Shown piece after piece: positions 18,823 through 26,053 of a stretch of DNA of 64,000 bases. Under the pieces are notes generated by a model, which saw only the letters and a program-made list of their open reading frames with translations, searched no databases and was not told where the DNA came from. This DNA comes from Paenirhodobacter hankyongi (lineage in GTDB: Bacteria; Pseudomonadota; Alphaproteobacteria; Rhodobacterales; Rhodobacteraceae), in NCBI RefSeq assembly GCF_003664585.1, contig NZ_RCHI01000011.1, positions 82,409 through 146,408 on the forward strand, given 5' to 3'. A program made the translations under genes and the position numbers. How positions within the stretch are numbered: position 1 is the first letter of the stretch; every line of letters starts with the position of its first letter.

Positions 18823-19446
18823 ATGAGCGACAGAACCGGGATCTTTGCGGGCGATGACCCGTTTGCACTGGCCAGCGCCTGGCTGGCCGAGGCGGAAAAG
18901 ACCGAGATCAACGATCCGAACGCGATCGCCATCGCCTCGGTCGATGCCGAGGGCATGCCGAATGTGCGCATGGTGCTCCTGAAGGAGATCGAGGGGCGCG
19001 ACGCGCCCTCGGGCGGCGCCTTCGTCGTCTATACCAACTACACCTCCCGCAAGGGCGAGGAGATCCTGGGCGCCGGCAAGGCGGCCTTCGTGATGCACTG
19101 GAAGAGCCTGCGCCGGCAGATCCGGGTGCGCGGCCTGGTGACCAAGGAGGACGGTCCGCAGGCCGACGCCTATTACGCCTCGCGCGCGCTGACCTCGCGG
19201 CTCGGGGCCTGGGCCTCGCACCAGAGCCAGCCGCTTTCCTCGCGCACCGCGCTGATGGCCGAGGTGGCGAAGGTGACCGCGCAGAAGGGGCCGAACCCGC
19301 CGCGTCCGCCGTTCTGGGGCGGGCTGCGGATCACCCCGCTCGAGATCGAATTCTGGGCCGACGGCGCCTTCCGGCTGCACGACCGCTTCCGCTGGACCCG
19401 GCCCGATGCGACCTCGGAGTGGCAGATTCAGCGCCTGAATCCGTAA
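18823..19446 (+). CDS. pdxH: Pyridoxamine 5'-phosphate oxidase PdxH
   Basis: FMN enzyme that oxidises PNP or PMP to PLP. The 207-residue product shows [41 protein letters not shown] (FMN phosphate region), [16 protein letters not shown] and the C-terminal WRTRPDAT-type [19 protein letters not shown] ending. I start at ATG 18823 ([14 protein letters not shown]), which has GGAGG 5 nt upstream, rather than at in-frame ATGs 18787 or 18811. It is divergent from fabI and has a strong hairpin after it. Confidence 0.93.
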   Translation: MSDRTGIFAGDDPFALASAWLAEAEKTEINDPNAIAIASVDAEGMPNVRMVLLKEIEGRDAPSGGAFVVYTNYTSRKGEEILGAGKAAFVMHWKSLRRQIRVRGLVTKEDGPQADAYYASRALTSRLGAWASHQSQPLSSRTALMAEVAKVTAQKGPNPPRPPFWGGLRITPLEIEFWADGAFRLHDRFRWTRPDATSEWQIQRLNP

Positions 19447-19498
19447 AAAAATCGCGCATTTCACGCTTCGTGAAATGCGCGGGTCGGGTTTTCCTTAC
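19445..19498 (+). terminator. Long perfect hairpin after pdxH
   Basis: A 13-bp perfect stem, CGCGCATTTCACG at 19453-19465 and its complement at 19469-19481, closes on a CTT loop directly after the pdxH stop. An A7 tract precedes it and GGGTTTTCCTTACTTTTTT follows, so it can end transcripts from either side. Confidence 0.75.
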
Positions 19499-19595
19499 TT
19501 TTTTCGCTTGAATCCGTCTGCCTTGCTGTGACACTTGGGCAAGGCGGAGGACTCCGCTCCGGCTTGCGCCGGATCGAAGTGATGGACGGATAGCG

Positions 19596-20126
19596 ATGAA
19601 CGATTTGAGGGCCGAAGCCCGGACCGTGACGGGGCGCGTGAAATGGTTCGATCCGGGCAAGGGGTTCGGCTTTATCGTCGATCAGGAGGGCGGTCCTGAC
19701 ATCTTGCTGCATGCCAATGTGCTGCGCAATTTCGGGCAGGGCTCGGTGGCGGACAATGCCGGCATCACGGTCGTGGTGCAGGCGACGCCGCGCGGCGCGC
19801 AGGCGGTCGAGGTGATCGAGATCGTGCCGCCCGAGGCCGAGGGACGCCCGGCCCCGATCGAGGATCTGGGCGAGACCGACCCCGAGGCGCTGGCGGCGCT
19901 GCCGCTTGAACCGGCGCGGGTGAAGTGGTTTGACAAGGGCAAGGGCTTCGGCTTTGCCAACGTCTGGGGGCGACCCGAGGACGTGTTCATCCACATCGAG
20001 GTGCTGCGCCGGTCGGGCTTTGCCGATCTCGCGGCCGGGGAGGCGGTATGTCTGCGGGTGATCGAGGGGCGGCGTGGCCGCATGGCGGCGCAGGTCGTCG
20101 CCTGGGATATGGCGCTCTCGCGCTGA
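19596..20126 (+). CDS. Cold-shock protein with two cold-shock domains
   Basis: The 176-residue product contains two cold-shock (OB-fold) domains, at about residues 10-72 and 104-174. Each has the RNP1 motif: VKWFDPGKGFGFIV in the first and VKWFDKGKGFGFAN in the second, and an RNP2-like segment (DILLHANVL, DVFIHIEVL). They are joined by an acidic linker. Double-domain cold-shock proteins are common in alphaproteobacteria and bind single-stranded RNA or DNA. The downstream DUF192 gene begins inside its last 79 bases. Confidence 0.92.
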   Translation: MNDLRAEARTVTGRVKWFDPGKGFGFIVDQEGGPDILLHANVLRNFGQGSVADNAGITVVVQATPRGAQAVEVIEIVPPEAEGRPAPIEDLGETDPEALAALPLEPARVKWFDKGKGFGFANVWGRPEDVFIHIEVLRRSGFADLAAGEAVCLRVIEGRRGRMAAQVVAWDMALSR

Positions 20127-20578
20127 GCCTGCTGCTGGCCGCGGCCCCTGTGGCTGCGGCGCCGGTGTGCCGCGACGACAGTGCGATCCTCCAGCGCGCC
20201 GATGGCACGCCGATCGCCACCTTCACCGTCGAGATCGCCGATGACGCAGCCGAGCGCGAGCGGGGCCTGATGCAGCGCCCCTCGCTGCCGAAGGCGGCGG
20301 GGATGCTCTTCGTCTACCCGTCCGAGCGGCCGGTCGCCTTCTGGATGCATGACACGCTGATTCCGCTCGACATCATCTTCCTGGACGGGGCGGGGCGGGT
20401 GATCTCGGTGCAGGCCGAGGCGCGGCCGCGCGATGACACGCCGCTGCCCTCGCAAGGCGCGGCGCAGTATGTTCTCGAAATCAATGGCGGCCTTGCTGAC
20501 CGGCTGGGGATCGGTGCGGGCACGGTGCTCTCGCATCCGGCGATTGCGGCCGGGCGCGCGGCGATCCCCTGTCGCTGA
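20048..20578 (+). CDS. DUF192 family exported protein
   Basis: The 176-residue product has a basic N terminus, a hydrophobic signal segment (about residues 21-38, ending AAPVAAAPVC) and a DUF192 domain with ERERGLMQRPSLPKAAGMLF, AFWMHDTLIPLDIIFLD and AAQYVLEINGGLADRLGI. DUF192 proteins are small beta-rich proteins of unknown role, usually exported. No good start exists after the cold-shock stop, so the ATG at 20048 inside that gene (79-nt overlap, different frame) is preferred; expression is probably coupled. A later non-ATG start cannot be excluded. Confidence 0.8.
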   Translation: MSAGDRGAAWPHGGAGRRLGYGALALSLLLAAAPVAAAPVCRDDSAILQRADGTPIATFTVEIADDAAERERGLMQRPSLPKAAGMLFVYPSERPVAFWMHDTLIPLDIIFLDGAGRVISVQAEARPRDDTPLPSQGAAQYVLEINGGLADRLGIGAGTVLSHPAIAAGRAAIPCR

Positions 20579-20619
20579 CCCCTTTTCACCGGCGCCCGCC
20601 GCCTGTAGGAAGAACCCGT

Positions 20620-20696
20620 CGGGGCGTAGCGCAGCCTGGTAGCGCGTCTGTTTTGGGTACAGAAGGCCGTGAGTTCGAATCTCGCCGCCCCGACCA
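20620..20696 (+). tRNA. tRNA-Pro(TGG)
   Basis: A 77-nt cloverleaf. The acceptor stem CGGGGCG pairs with CGCCCCG (20686-20692), the anticodon loop TTTGGGT presents TGG, the T-arm contains GTTCGAATC and CCA is encoded at 20694-20696. Its 3' end is the integration site of the adjacent phage element and is kept intact by the attachment-site duplication. Confidence 0.97.
20680..20696. other. attL core (3' end of tRNA-Pro)
   Basis: TCTCGCCGCCCCGACCA, covering part of the T-arm, the 3' acceptor strand and the CCA of tRNA-Pro. It is identical to the right-hand copy; the flanking bases differ on both sides. Confidence 0.9.
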
Positions 20697-20746
20697 TCTA
20701 AAATTTCCGTTGCGAATCAATGACTTGAGTCAATCTTGTCGCCGCC

Positions 20747-20776
20747 ATGTGTTACAGTCGCGTGGGTGTAACACAT
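20747..20776. repeat. Inverted repeat near attL, candidate arm-type or operator site
   Basis: ATGTGTTACA and its exact complement TGTAACACAT are separated by 10 bases, 50 bp inside the left boundary. The same TGTGTTACA word occurs twice in direct orientation near attR, which suggests a binding site for the integrase or an element-specific regulator. The remainder of 20697-21010 holds no convincing gene except the weak candidate at 20824; a TGACTTGAGTCA palindrome lies at 20721-20732. Confidence 0.55.
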
Positions 20777-20823
20777 GGGCCATGCGAGCCTAGTGTGACT
20801 CGTCCGGCAGCTGGCAACTCGAA

Positions 20824-20964
20824 ATGGAAAAGGGCGAGGCCGTGAAGCCCCGCCCTCTCACGGATAAAGTTCTGAGCACCGCGCAGCCAGAGAATAGCCG
20901 CCGTGCCATGTCGGGGTTGATGGATGCCCTCCGCGCACTGTTCCGACTGATCGCAGCTCGCTAG
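20824..20964 (+). CDS. Possible 46-residue protein, uncertain
   Basis: An ATG-initiated frame ends MDALRALFRLIAAR with a basic, helix-prone C terminus. The codon pattern is phage-like, but there is no clear ribosome binding site and it would be the only plus-strand gene in this part of the element. I do not recognise it. Confidence 0.2.
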   Translation: MEKGEAVKPRPLTDKVLSTAQPENSRRAMSGLMDALRALFRLIAAR

Positions 20965-21010
20965 TGGGTAAGGAACCACAGGGGCGGGCCAGCCCTATTC
21001 AGTTGTCAGT

Positions 21011-21187
21011 TCACGCGGCGATCTGCGCCACGCCCTCGCAATCGTCCCGACAGCCCTCGGGCATGACGCCCGCGTTCGCCAGCACGATCTTGACTGCACT
21101 CTCGGGGTCCGCCGGGTGCTGCGCGGCCTCCACCAGATCGGCGGCGAGGCGGTGCCAGACTTCATCGCTGAGATAGATGTTCTTCAT
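21011..21187 (-). CDS. Small hypothetical protein, 58 residues
   Basis: Begins MKNIYLSDEVWHRLAADLVE and ends EGVAQIAA. The N-terminal beta-strand-like NIYLSDEV followed by helices could be a ribbon-helix-helix-like fold, which is inference. A GGGAG ribosome binding site lies 7 nt upstream of the ATG, and an operator-like dyad lies at 21279-21299, about 90 nt upstream. It is the leftmost gene of the element and may be a regulator, but there is no direct evidence for function. Confidence 0.5.
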   Translation of the reverse strand: MKNIYLSDEVWHRLAADLVEAAQHPADPESAVKIVLANAGVMPEGCRDDCEGVAQIAA

Positions 21188-21278
21188 TGGTGGCTCCCTG
21201 TTTCGATAGGCCAGATTCTAGACCGCGGCGGATTCGGAGCGCAAGAGGAAATTCCCGTAAAGCCATGAAATGATTAGT

Positions 21279-21299
21279 GATTATCGCTAAGCGCTAATC
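21279..21299. promoter_or_regulatory. Operator-like dyad
   Basis: GATTATCGCT and AGCGCTAATC form a 9-of-10 inverted repeat around a single central A. It lies upstream of the 58-residue gene and overlaps the second stop codon downstream of the gene at 21423. AT-rich surroundings make it a plausible operator; no regulator can be named. Confidence 0.35.
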
Positions 21300-21422
21300 C
21301 ATGTCGATCTGATCCATCAGGGCGTCAAGCTTGGCAATCGCGGCGGCCTCGGCGGCGGCTTCGATCATATCCAGCTCTTCGTCAGTCAGCTCCGCCGGGG
21401 CCGGTGCTGCGCTCGGCTTACC

Positions 21423-22130
21423 CTACCTGAGAACGATCACGGCACCATCCTTGCGAATGGCTTTGGCCGTGCGCAGTGTCTCAATTGCGCCACCCACGAG
21501 CTTCCGCACCGCGTCCTCGGTGATGCTCAGTTTTTGCGCGAGGTCACTGACCACCGGGTCATTGATCGGATCGAACCGGCCCATCTCAAGCAACCGAGCG
21601 CACACCATAAAGGCGACGTGTTGCTTGCTCGGGGCGAAGGGGTTTTGACCGCGGCCAATAGCGGTGCGGATGTGTTCGCGGCGCTTCTCGTTGCGCTCAT
21701 TGCGCTCTGTCTTCTTTTGATCGGGCGTCAGCGTGACGTTGCGCCGGTATGATCTGACCTCGCGACCCTCTGCCTCGGCCCGGTCGGCATACTCCATCCG
21801 CGTCTTGGCGAGCTTCGTCTGATATTCAGGATCTGCGGCGCGTGCCCTGGCGCGGGCGGCCTTCACCTTCGGGTCGGTGCGCTTCTGCCGGTTCGCGTCC
21901 GCGAGCAACTTCTCTTGAAAGTCGGTGAGACTGGAATACCAATCTTGCTCGCCCGCGGGGTCTTCCTCCCGGTCGGGCTTGGTCTTGTAAAGCTCGCGAG
22001 CGTAGGCGCGCGAACTCTTCGCGGTGATGCCATTGGGGTATTTGGCGCGAAACCACGTCAGCGTTTCCGCGTCGGGTTGCCCGGCATAGAGCTTCGGCAC
22101 TAGCGGCTTGATCGTGGTCGCGGTGGTCAT
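21423..22130 (-). CDS. Hypothetical phage-element protein ending at an amber codon
   Basis: The 235-residue product begins MTTATTIKPLVPKLYAG, has a highly charged central region (about 75-165, rich in Arg, Lys and Glu) and a C-terminal helix-turn-helix-like segment (SDLAQKLSITEDAVRKLVGGAIETLR). The latter resembles DNA-binding replication or regulatory proteins, but I do not recognise the family. An alternative ATG at 22187 overlaps the upstream gene stop; I prefer 22130 because a 10-bp hairpin (22155-22180) lies between. After the TAG at 21423-21425 the same frame stays open for 42 codons to a second TAG at 21294-21296, encoding an Ala-rich acidic tail (see findings). Confidence 0.6.
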   Translation of the reverse strand: MTTATTIKPLVPKLYAGQPDAETLTWFRAKYPNGITAKSSRAYARELYKTKPDREEDPAGEQDWYSSLTDFQEKLLADANRQKRTDPKVKAARARARAADPEYQTKLAKTRMEYADRAEAEGREVRSYRRNVTLTPDQKKTERNERNEKRREHIRTAIGRGQNPFAPSKQHVAFMVCARLLEMGRFDPINDPVVSDLAQKLSITEDAVRKLVGGAIETLRTAKAIRKDGAVIVLR

Positions 22131-22183
22131 GAAAGTGCCCGTTGTAGAGGGGGCGGGCCGAGCGCCGCAACGCTCGGCCCCAC

Positions 22184-22633
22184 TCATTCGGCGGTCTTGT
22201 CGATCTGATTTGCCAGATCAACAGCAACGTCCAAGTTCAGCGGGAACTCGCGCTTCGTGATGGGCGACACGATCTTCACGCCGTTACCTGCGCGCTTCAC
22301 CTTGACGCCGGTCAGAGCGCCGAGACCTTCGAGCCACCGCGCCTTGCGCTCGGGGTCCGAGGGGGTCAGCTCGCCAGACTCGCGCAGGAGGTCCGCGAGG
22401 GTCGGGCCTTCGCCAAGCGGGATCGTTACTTCAAAGCCGGACGCGGCCTTCACCACGATCTCGGGGCCGGTCTTGGTCACGTCGAGGCCGGGAATGTCGG
22501 CGGGGATCGTGCCTTTCGCGATCTCGGCCCGGACGAAATCGGCGATCACTTCGGGGATGGTCTGGCTCTTGGCGCGCGCGATCATGCGGAGCTGTTCCGC
22601 GCGTTCATTGGGGAGGCTGATATGGGTCGGCAT
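22184..22633 (-). CDS. Hypothetical protein with ribbon-helix-helix-like N terminus
   Basis: The 149-residue product starts MPTHISLPNERAEQLRMIAR and continues IPEVIADFVRAEI, a strand-helix-helix pattern like that of small DNA-binding ribbon-helix-helix proteins. A beta-rich region follows (GPEIVVKAASGFEVTIPLG, VKVKRAGNGVKIVSPI). I start at ATG 22633; an in-frame ATG lies 14 codons upstream. It is the first gene downstream of the repeat-rich non-coding locus and might regulate it. Function is unknown. Confidence 0.55.
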   Translation of the reverse strand: MPTHISLPNERAEQLRMIARAKSQTIPEVIADFVRAEIAKGTIPADIPGLDVTKTGPEIVVKAASGFEVTIPLGEGPTLADLLRESGELTPSDPERKARWLEGLGALTGVKVKRAGNGVKIVSPITKREFPLNLDVAVDLANQIDKTAE

Positions 22634-22675
22634 TGTATCTTCGATAGGTTGATGAACTGACTTCAACATAAACAC

Positions 22676-23310
22676 TTAAGTGTTATGTGTCAATGGGTGA
22701 CCGAAGGATATTTGTGTTTCTCCGAATTTCTTGGAACCCATTTCGCTGGCCGGAATGGGAAAAGACATGTCAGCATTCCTTTCCAGTCTTACGAAGGCGC
22801 ACCCGGAGGTGATACGGTTTTGCACGTTACGGAGCCGAGGGGGGACGGAACCGAAGAGGAAGAAAACTGCACGATACCGCACCCGAAGAGGAAGAAAACT
22901 GCACGTTACGGCACCCGGAGGTGAGGGTGAGACAAATTTCTTCTAGGTGTTGAAGTCGCACCCGGAGGAGAGAAAGAGACACCCGGAGGCGTGTGAGACA
23001 AATTTCTTCCTATTATAGGTAATTCTCTTAGTAAGAGGTATTCACTAAGATAGGCGGAAATTTGTCTCACGTTTGCTTCCGTTCCCATCCCCGGCTGCGA
23101 AGAAAGCTACCTTTCTTCTCACACCCTCCCTCGGTCCCGAAAGGGGAGGCTCCCGGCTCAAACAAAGACGCACCCGGCACCCAACGCGGTCGTGTCGTCG
23201 CCAGACTCAACAGGAGAGTCACAGGCGCGCATCTAGGGGTCTCCGGCCACCCCACCACCCGGAAGCCCCTCGAGACTCACCCACGAGCCTAAAAACGGCC
23301 TCTGCGTCGA
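22676..23310. repeat. Repeat-rich, AT-rich non-coding locus of the element
   Basis: No convincing gene. CACCCGGAGG occurs at 22800, 22912, 22959 and 22980. A perfect 23-bp direct repeat lies at 22851-22873 and 22883-22905 (32-bp period). TGCACGTTACGG occurs at 22821 and 22900, with variant TGCACGATACCG at 22868. GTGAGACAAATTTC occurs directly at 22927 and 22993, and inverted at 23057-23070; the last pair brackets an AT-rich segment with short hairpins (CCTATTATAGG; CTCTTAGTAAGAG). This resembles an iteron-type origin or multi-site regulatory region. Two weak plus-strand frames (22685-22924, 22731-22946) read through the repeats. Confidence 0.7.
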
Positions 23311-23661
23311 TCAGGTTAGAATCGTGAAGTTCTCCACCAGTGTCGCAGTGAAGGTGCAGGGCGCCGCGTCTGTCATGCTCCACTCGGCGCACGTCCACTT
23401 CCTCGGCGCCGTTTCGCCGTTTAGCACAAAATAGAACGGCACGTTCCCGCCTTGTCCGATGAAGAACGTGTCCAGCGCAAACGCCTCGTCGCGGGTCAGC
23501 GCATCCCACTTCAAGGTGATCTGCTTGCGGATGTGGTTGAGGCCAGCCGGTGCCGAGAGAGTGTAGCCGTCGCCAAAGTCAGCCGTGCGCAGGCTGACCT
23601 TGTTTGCGATACCTGTTCCGGGTGACGGACGGGGCGACGGGTCGAAGGTGTTCAGGGCCAT
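23311..23661 (-). CDS. Phage minor tail protein, lambda gpM-like
   Basis: The 116-residue product matches the small gpM tail-tip family: RTADFGDGYTLSAPAGLN, ITLKWDALTRDEAFALDTFF, GGNVPFYF, then a C-terminal strand region CTFTATLVENF. In lambda, gpM acts at the tail tip after the tape measure. It lies 18 nt after the tape-measure gene here. The gpL, gpK and gpJ genes that normally follow are missing; instead the repeat locus begins. Confidence 0.8.
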   Translation of the reverse strand: MALNTFDPSPRPSPGTGIANKVSLRTADFGDGYTLSAPAGLNHIRKQITLKWDALTRDEAFALDTFFIGQGGNVPFYFVLNGETAPRKWTCAEWSMTDAAPCTFTATLVENFTILT

Positions 23662-23679
23662 GTCAGCGTCTCCCGTCGA

Positions 23680-26037
23680 TCAGCGCAGCATCCCGCCGGG
23701 GCGCATCTGGTTCACAAGTTCTTTCTGCACCAGTGCCCGGAACATGCGTTCAGCCTGTTCTGCCATCTGGGCGGCAAGGTCAGCGTTCTGGGCAGGTGTG
23801 CCGCCGGTCGCGTTGACAGTGATCGGGGCGCTGATCGTGACGGCCTGCGCGGGACTCCCAGAGCGCCCGAGAGTGCCCTTGCTGATCGCCGGGGCATCAC
23901 CTACCAGCCCGCCCCCGGAATAGCCTCTGAGCGCCCGCGTATGAAGCGTGTCGAGGGCGTCCACGCCAAGGCGCTGCACCGCGGTCTTGGACATGACAAA
24001 CTCGCCCTTGTGAACGATGCCCGCCGGCTGAAACTTCCCACCGTCGCCAGTATAGCCACCGGCCGCGAAGCCCAGCAGGCCACCGAGGCCCGCTGCCAGA
24101 TCGGTTCCACTGAACATGCCGACGAACATCTTGTTCAGCTGCGCCTTGGCGAGCTCCGCCAGGAGCTGGACGAGGGCTTCCTCGGCGGTCATGGCCCCCG
24201 TCGCGACGGCGGTGAAGACATCCGCCAGTGACTGGGCGCCAGCTTTCCCGGCCTCGTCGGCCTTCCTGAGCTTGGCGGCGGCCCTCTCGGCCTCGCTCCC
24301 GGCTTGCGCATAGCCCTGCGCCATCGCGTCAATCTGCGCCGTCAGCTCGGGCGTGATCTGCTTGCCCTCGGCCTGCGCCGCGGCCAAGAGCTTCGCCTTC
24401 GCATGGGCGGCATCCAGAGCGACGGCATAGTCAGAGCCCGCAGCCGCAGCGGCCACCAGCGCCACCGCCTCGGCGTCGAGCGCGGCCTTCTCGCGTTCAA
24501 GGTCAGCGACGGCCGCCGCGTAGCTGTCATGCGACCGACCACCAGCACCGCCGCCACCCCCCTTGCCAGATCCGCCGCCGACATTCTCGGAAATCATCGC
24601 AGGCGCAGCCTTCGGACGCGGCGAGGCCTCGGGCGCATATTGCCCCGGGGGCAGCTCGATCTCCGCAGCTGTCAGGCCGGTTCCGGTGGTCATGGGGAGT
24701 GACCCACCCGGCAGTGCCTCACGGGCCTCGCGGGCCTTCTGGCGAAGCGCTTCGAGTGCATCCCAGAGCCCGCCCAACCGTTCGATGACCTTCGAAAAGC
24801 GCGGGTTGTCGTCAATCTCATTCACCGAGGCCAGCGCGTCCTGCGCCTTGCGGATCAGCTCGGCCATGCGCTTCTCGAAATCGCCAGCGCTGATCTCGCC
24901 TCGATCAAGCTGACCGGAAAGCGTCTGCATTGACAGGGCGGCATCTTCCAGCGCCTCACCGGCGCCGGTGTCGCCCATCCGCCGCAGCTCGCCACCGAAC
25001 CGCGTGAGGATTGGCGCAAGCGTGTCGGCCTGCGACGCGAAGCGCTCGTAAAGGCTCAGCAGATCGCCGATGGCCTGCGCGTTGTCGGCGACGGCCTGCC
25101 CGTTGCCTTCAAGCGCCCCGTTGACGTTCGGCCCGAGGATCTGGGGAGCCTGCGCGCGATTGCGGAACAGGTCCGAGGCCGCGAGCTTGTCGGTTTCGAT
25201 CTGCGCGTTCAGCACCTGGGCAACAAAATCGGCGACGCCAAGCGCAGTCCGCTGCCAGCCCCGATGAATGCTATCGGTGAGCGCCGTATAGCGCCGGTCG
25301 AGCTGATCGGCTTTGTCGATCTGCTCTTGGGTGAGCACCGAGGCCCGCCCCATCATCGCCGAAATCCCACGCTCGCCGCGTCCAAGCATCTCAACGAGGC
25401 GCTCGCCGCCGGTGCCGCCGAATACCTCGTCGGCGATGCGGATCTGTGCGGCCTTGTCGAAGCCTTCGAGGCGCCTAATGATTTCGAGCATGAGCGCCGA
25501 GGGGTCTTTCAGACGCTTGGCAAGGTCGGTTGCCGAAAATCCGAGGCGCTTGAACGCATCCGCGCCCGAGCCGCTGCCTGTGGTGACGAACTCGTCAGCG
25601 CGCAGCGACAGCTCCTTGAAGCCATCGGTCAGCGCATCAATCGAAATCCGGTTCTGTGTGGCGACGTAGCTCCACCGCTGGAAGGCTTCGGCCTCCACGC
25701 CCGCGCGCCGGGCTTCGTTGCCGATCTCGGCAATGCCCCTCACCGTCTCGCGGATCTGGCCCGCTGCGGTGCCCAGAGCTGCACCGATGCCAGCACCCGC
25801 CAGCCCCGCGATGCCGACGCCGACGCCGGGCAGCGGAATGCTCTTGAAAGCGCCCGCCATCTTCGAGCCGAGGCCGGTATAGGTCGCGGCCATGCGGTCT
25901 GCCGACCGCTTCGCGCGGGTTTCCATGTCGCGGGCGAACTTCGATTGCGTTTGGCTCGCGCGCTTCAGCGCCCTTTCCAGCTTGTCCACGCGCGCTTCAA
26001 CCGGGACGATCAGGCCGGGCAGTGCAATATCAGTCAT
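23680..26037 (-). CDS. Phage tail tape measure protein
   Basis: The 785-residue product has a coiled-coil N terminus (VDKLERALKRASQTQSKFARDMETRAKRSADR region), a hydrophobic Gly/Ala stretch (about 65-95, VGVGIAGLAGAGIGAALG), a long helical middle and a Gly-rich C-terminal part (GFAAGGYTGDGGKF, VHKGEFVMSKTAV), all typical of siphovirus tape measures. By the usual rule of about 1.5 angstrom per residue, this would set a tail near 110-120 nm, if a tail is made at all. No tail-tube gene is seen in the element. Confidence 0.88.
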   Translation of the reverse strand: MTDIALPGLIVPVEARVDKLERALKRASQTQSKFARDMETRAKRSADRMAATYTGLGSKMAGAFKSIPLPGVGVGIAGLAGAGIGAALGTAAGQIRETVRGIAEIGNEARRAGVEAEAFQRWSYVATQNRISIDALTDGFKELSLRADEFVTTGSGSGADAFKRLGFSATDLAKRLKDPSALMLEIIRRLEGFDKAAQIRIADEVFGGTGGERLVEMLGRGERGISAMMGRASVLTQEQIDKADQLDRRYTALTDSIHRGWQRTALGVADFVAQVLNAQIETDKLAASDLFRNRAQAPQILGPNVNGALEGNGQAVADNAQAIGDLLSLYERFASQADTLAPILTRFGGELRRMGDTGAGEALEDAALSMQTLSGQLDRGEISAGDFEKRMAELIRKAQDALASVNEIDDNPRFSKVIERLGGLWDALEALRQKAREAREALPGGSLPMTTGTGLTAAEIELPPGQYAPEASPRPKAAPAMISENVGGGSGKGGGGGAGGRSHDSYAAAVADLEREKAALDAEAVALVAAAAAGSDYAVALDAAHAKAKLLAAAQAEGKQITPELTAQIDAMAQGYAQAGSEAERAAAKLRKADEAGKAGAQSLADVFTAVATGAMTAEEALVQLLAELAKAQLNKMFVGMFSGTDLAAGLGGLLGFAAGGYTGDGGKFQPAGIVHKGEFVMSKTAVQRLGVDALDTLHTRALRGYSGGGLVGDAPAISKGTLGRSGSPAQAVTISAPITVNATGGTPAQNADLAAQMAEQAERMFRALVQKELVNQMRPGGMLR

Positions 26038-26053
26038 TTCAAAATCTCACTCG

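Noticed and set aside
22685..22946. Two overlapping plus-strand frames of 71 and 79 codons
   Set aside because: Both read through the direct repeats, so their C termini are repeat-derived, and every other well-supported gene in the element is on the minus strand. A small peptide from ATG 22769 is not fully excluded.
22800..23070. CRISPR array
   Set aside because: Repeats are short, irregularly spaced and partly inverted, with no uniform spacers and no cas genes in the window.
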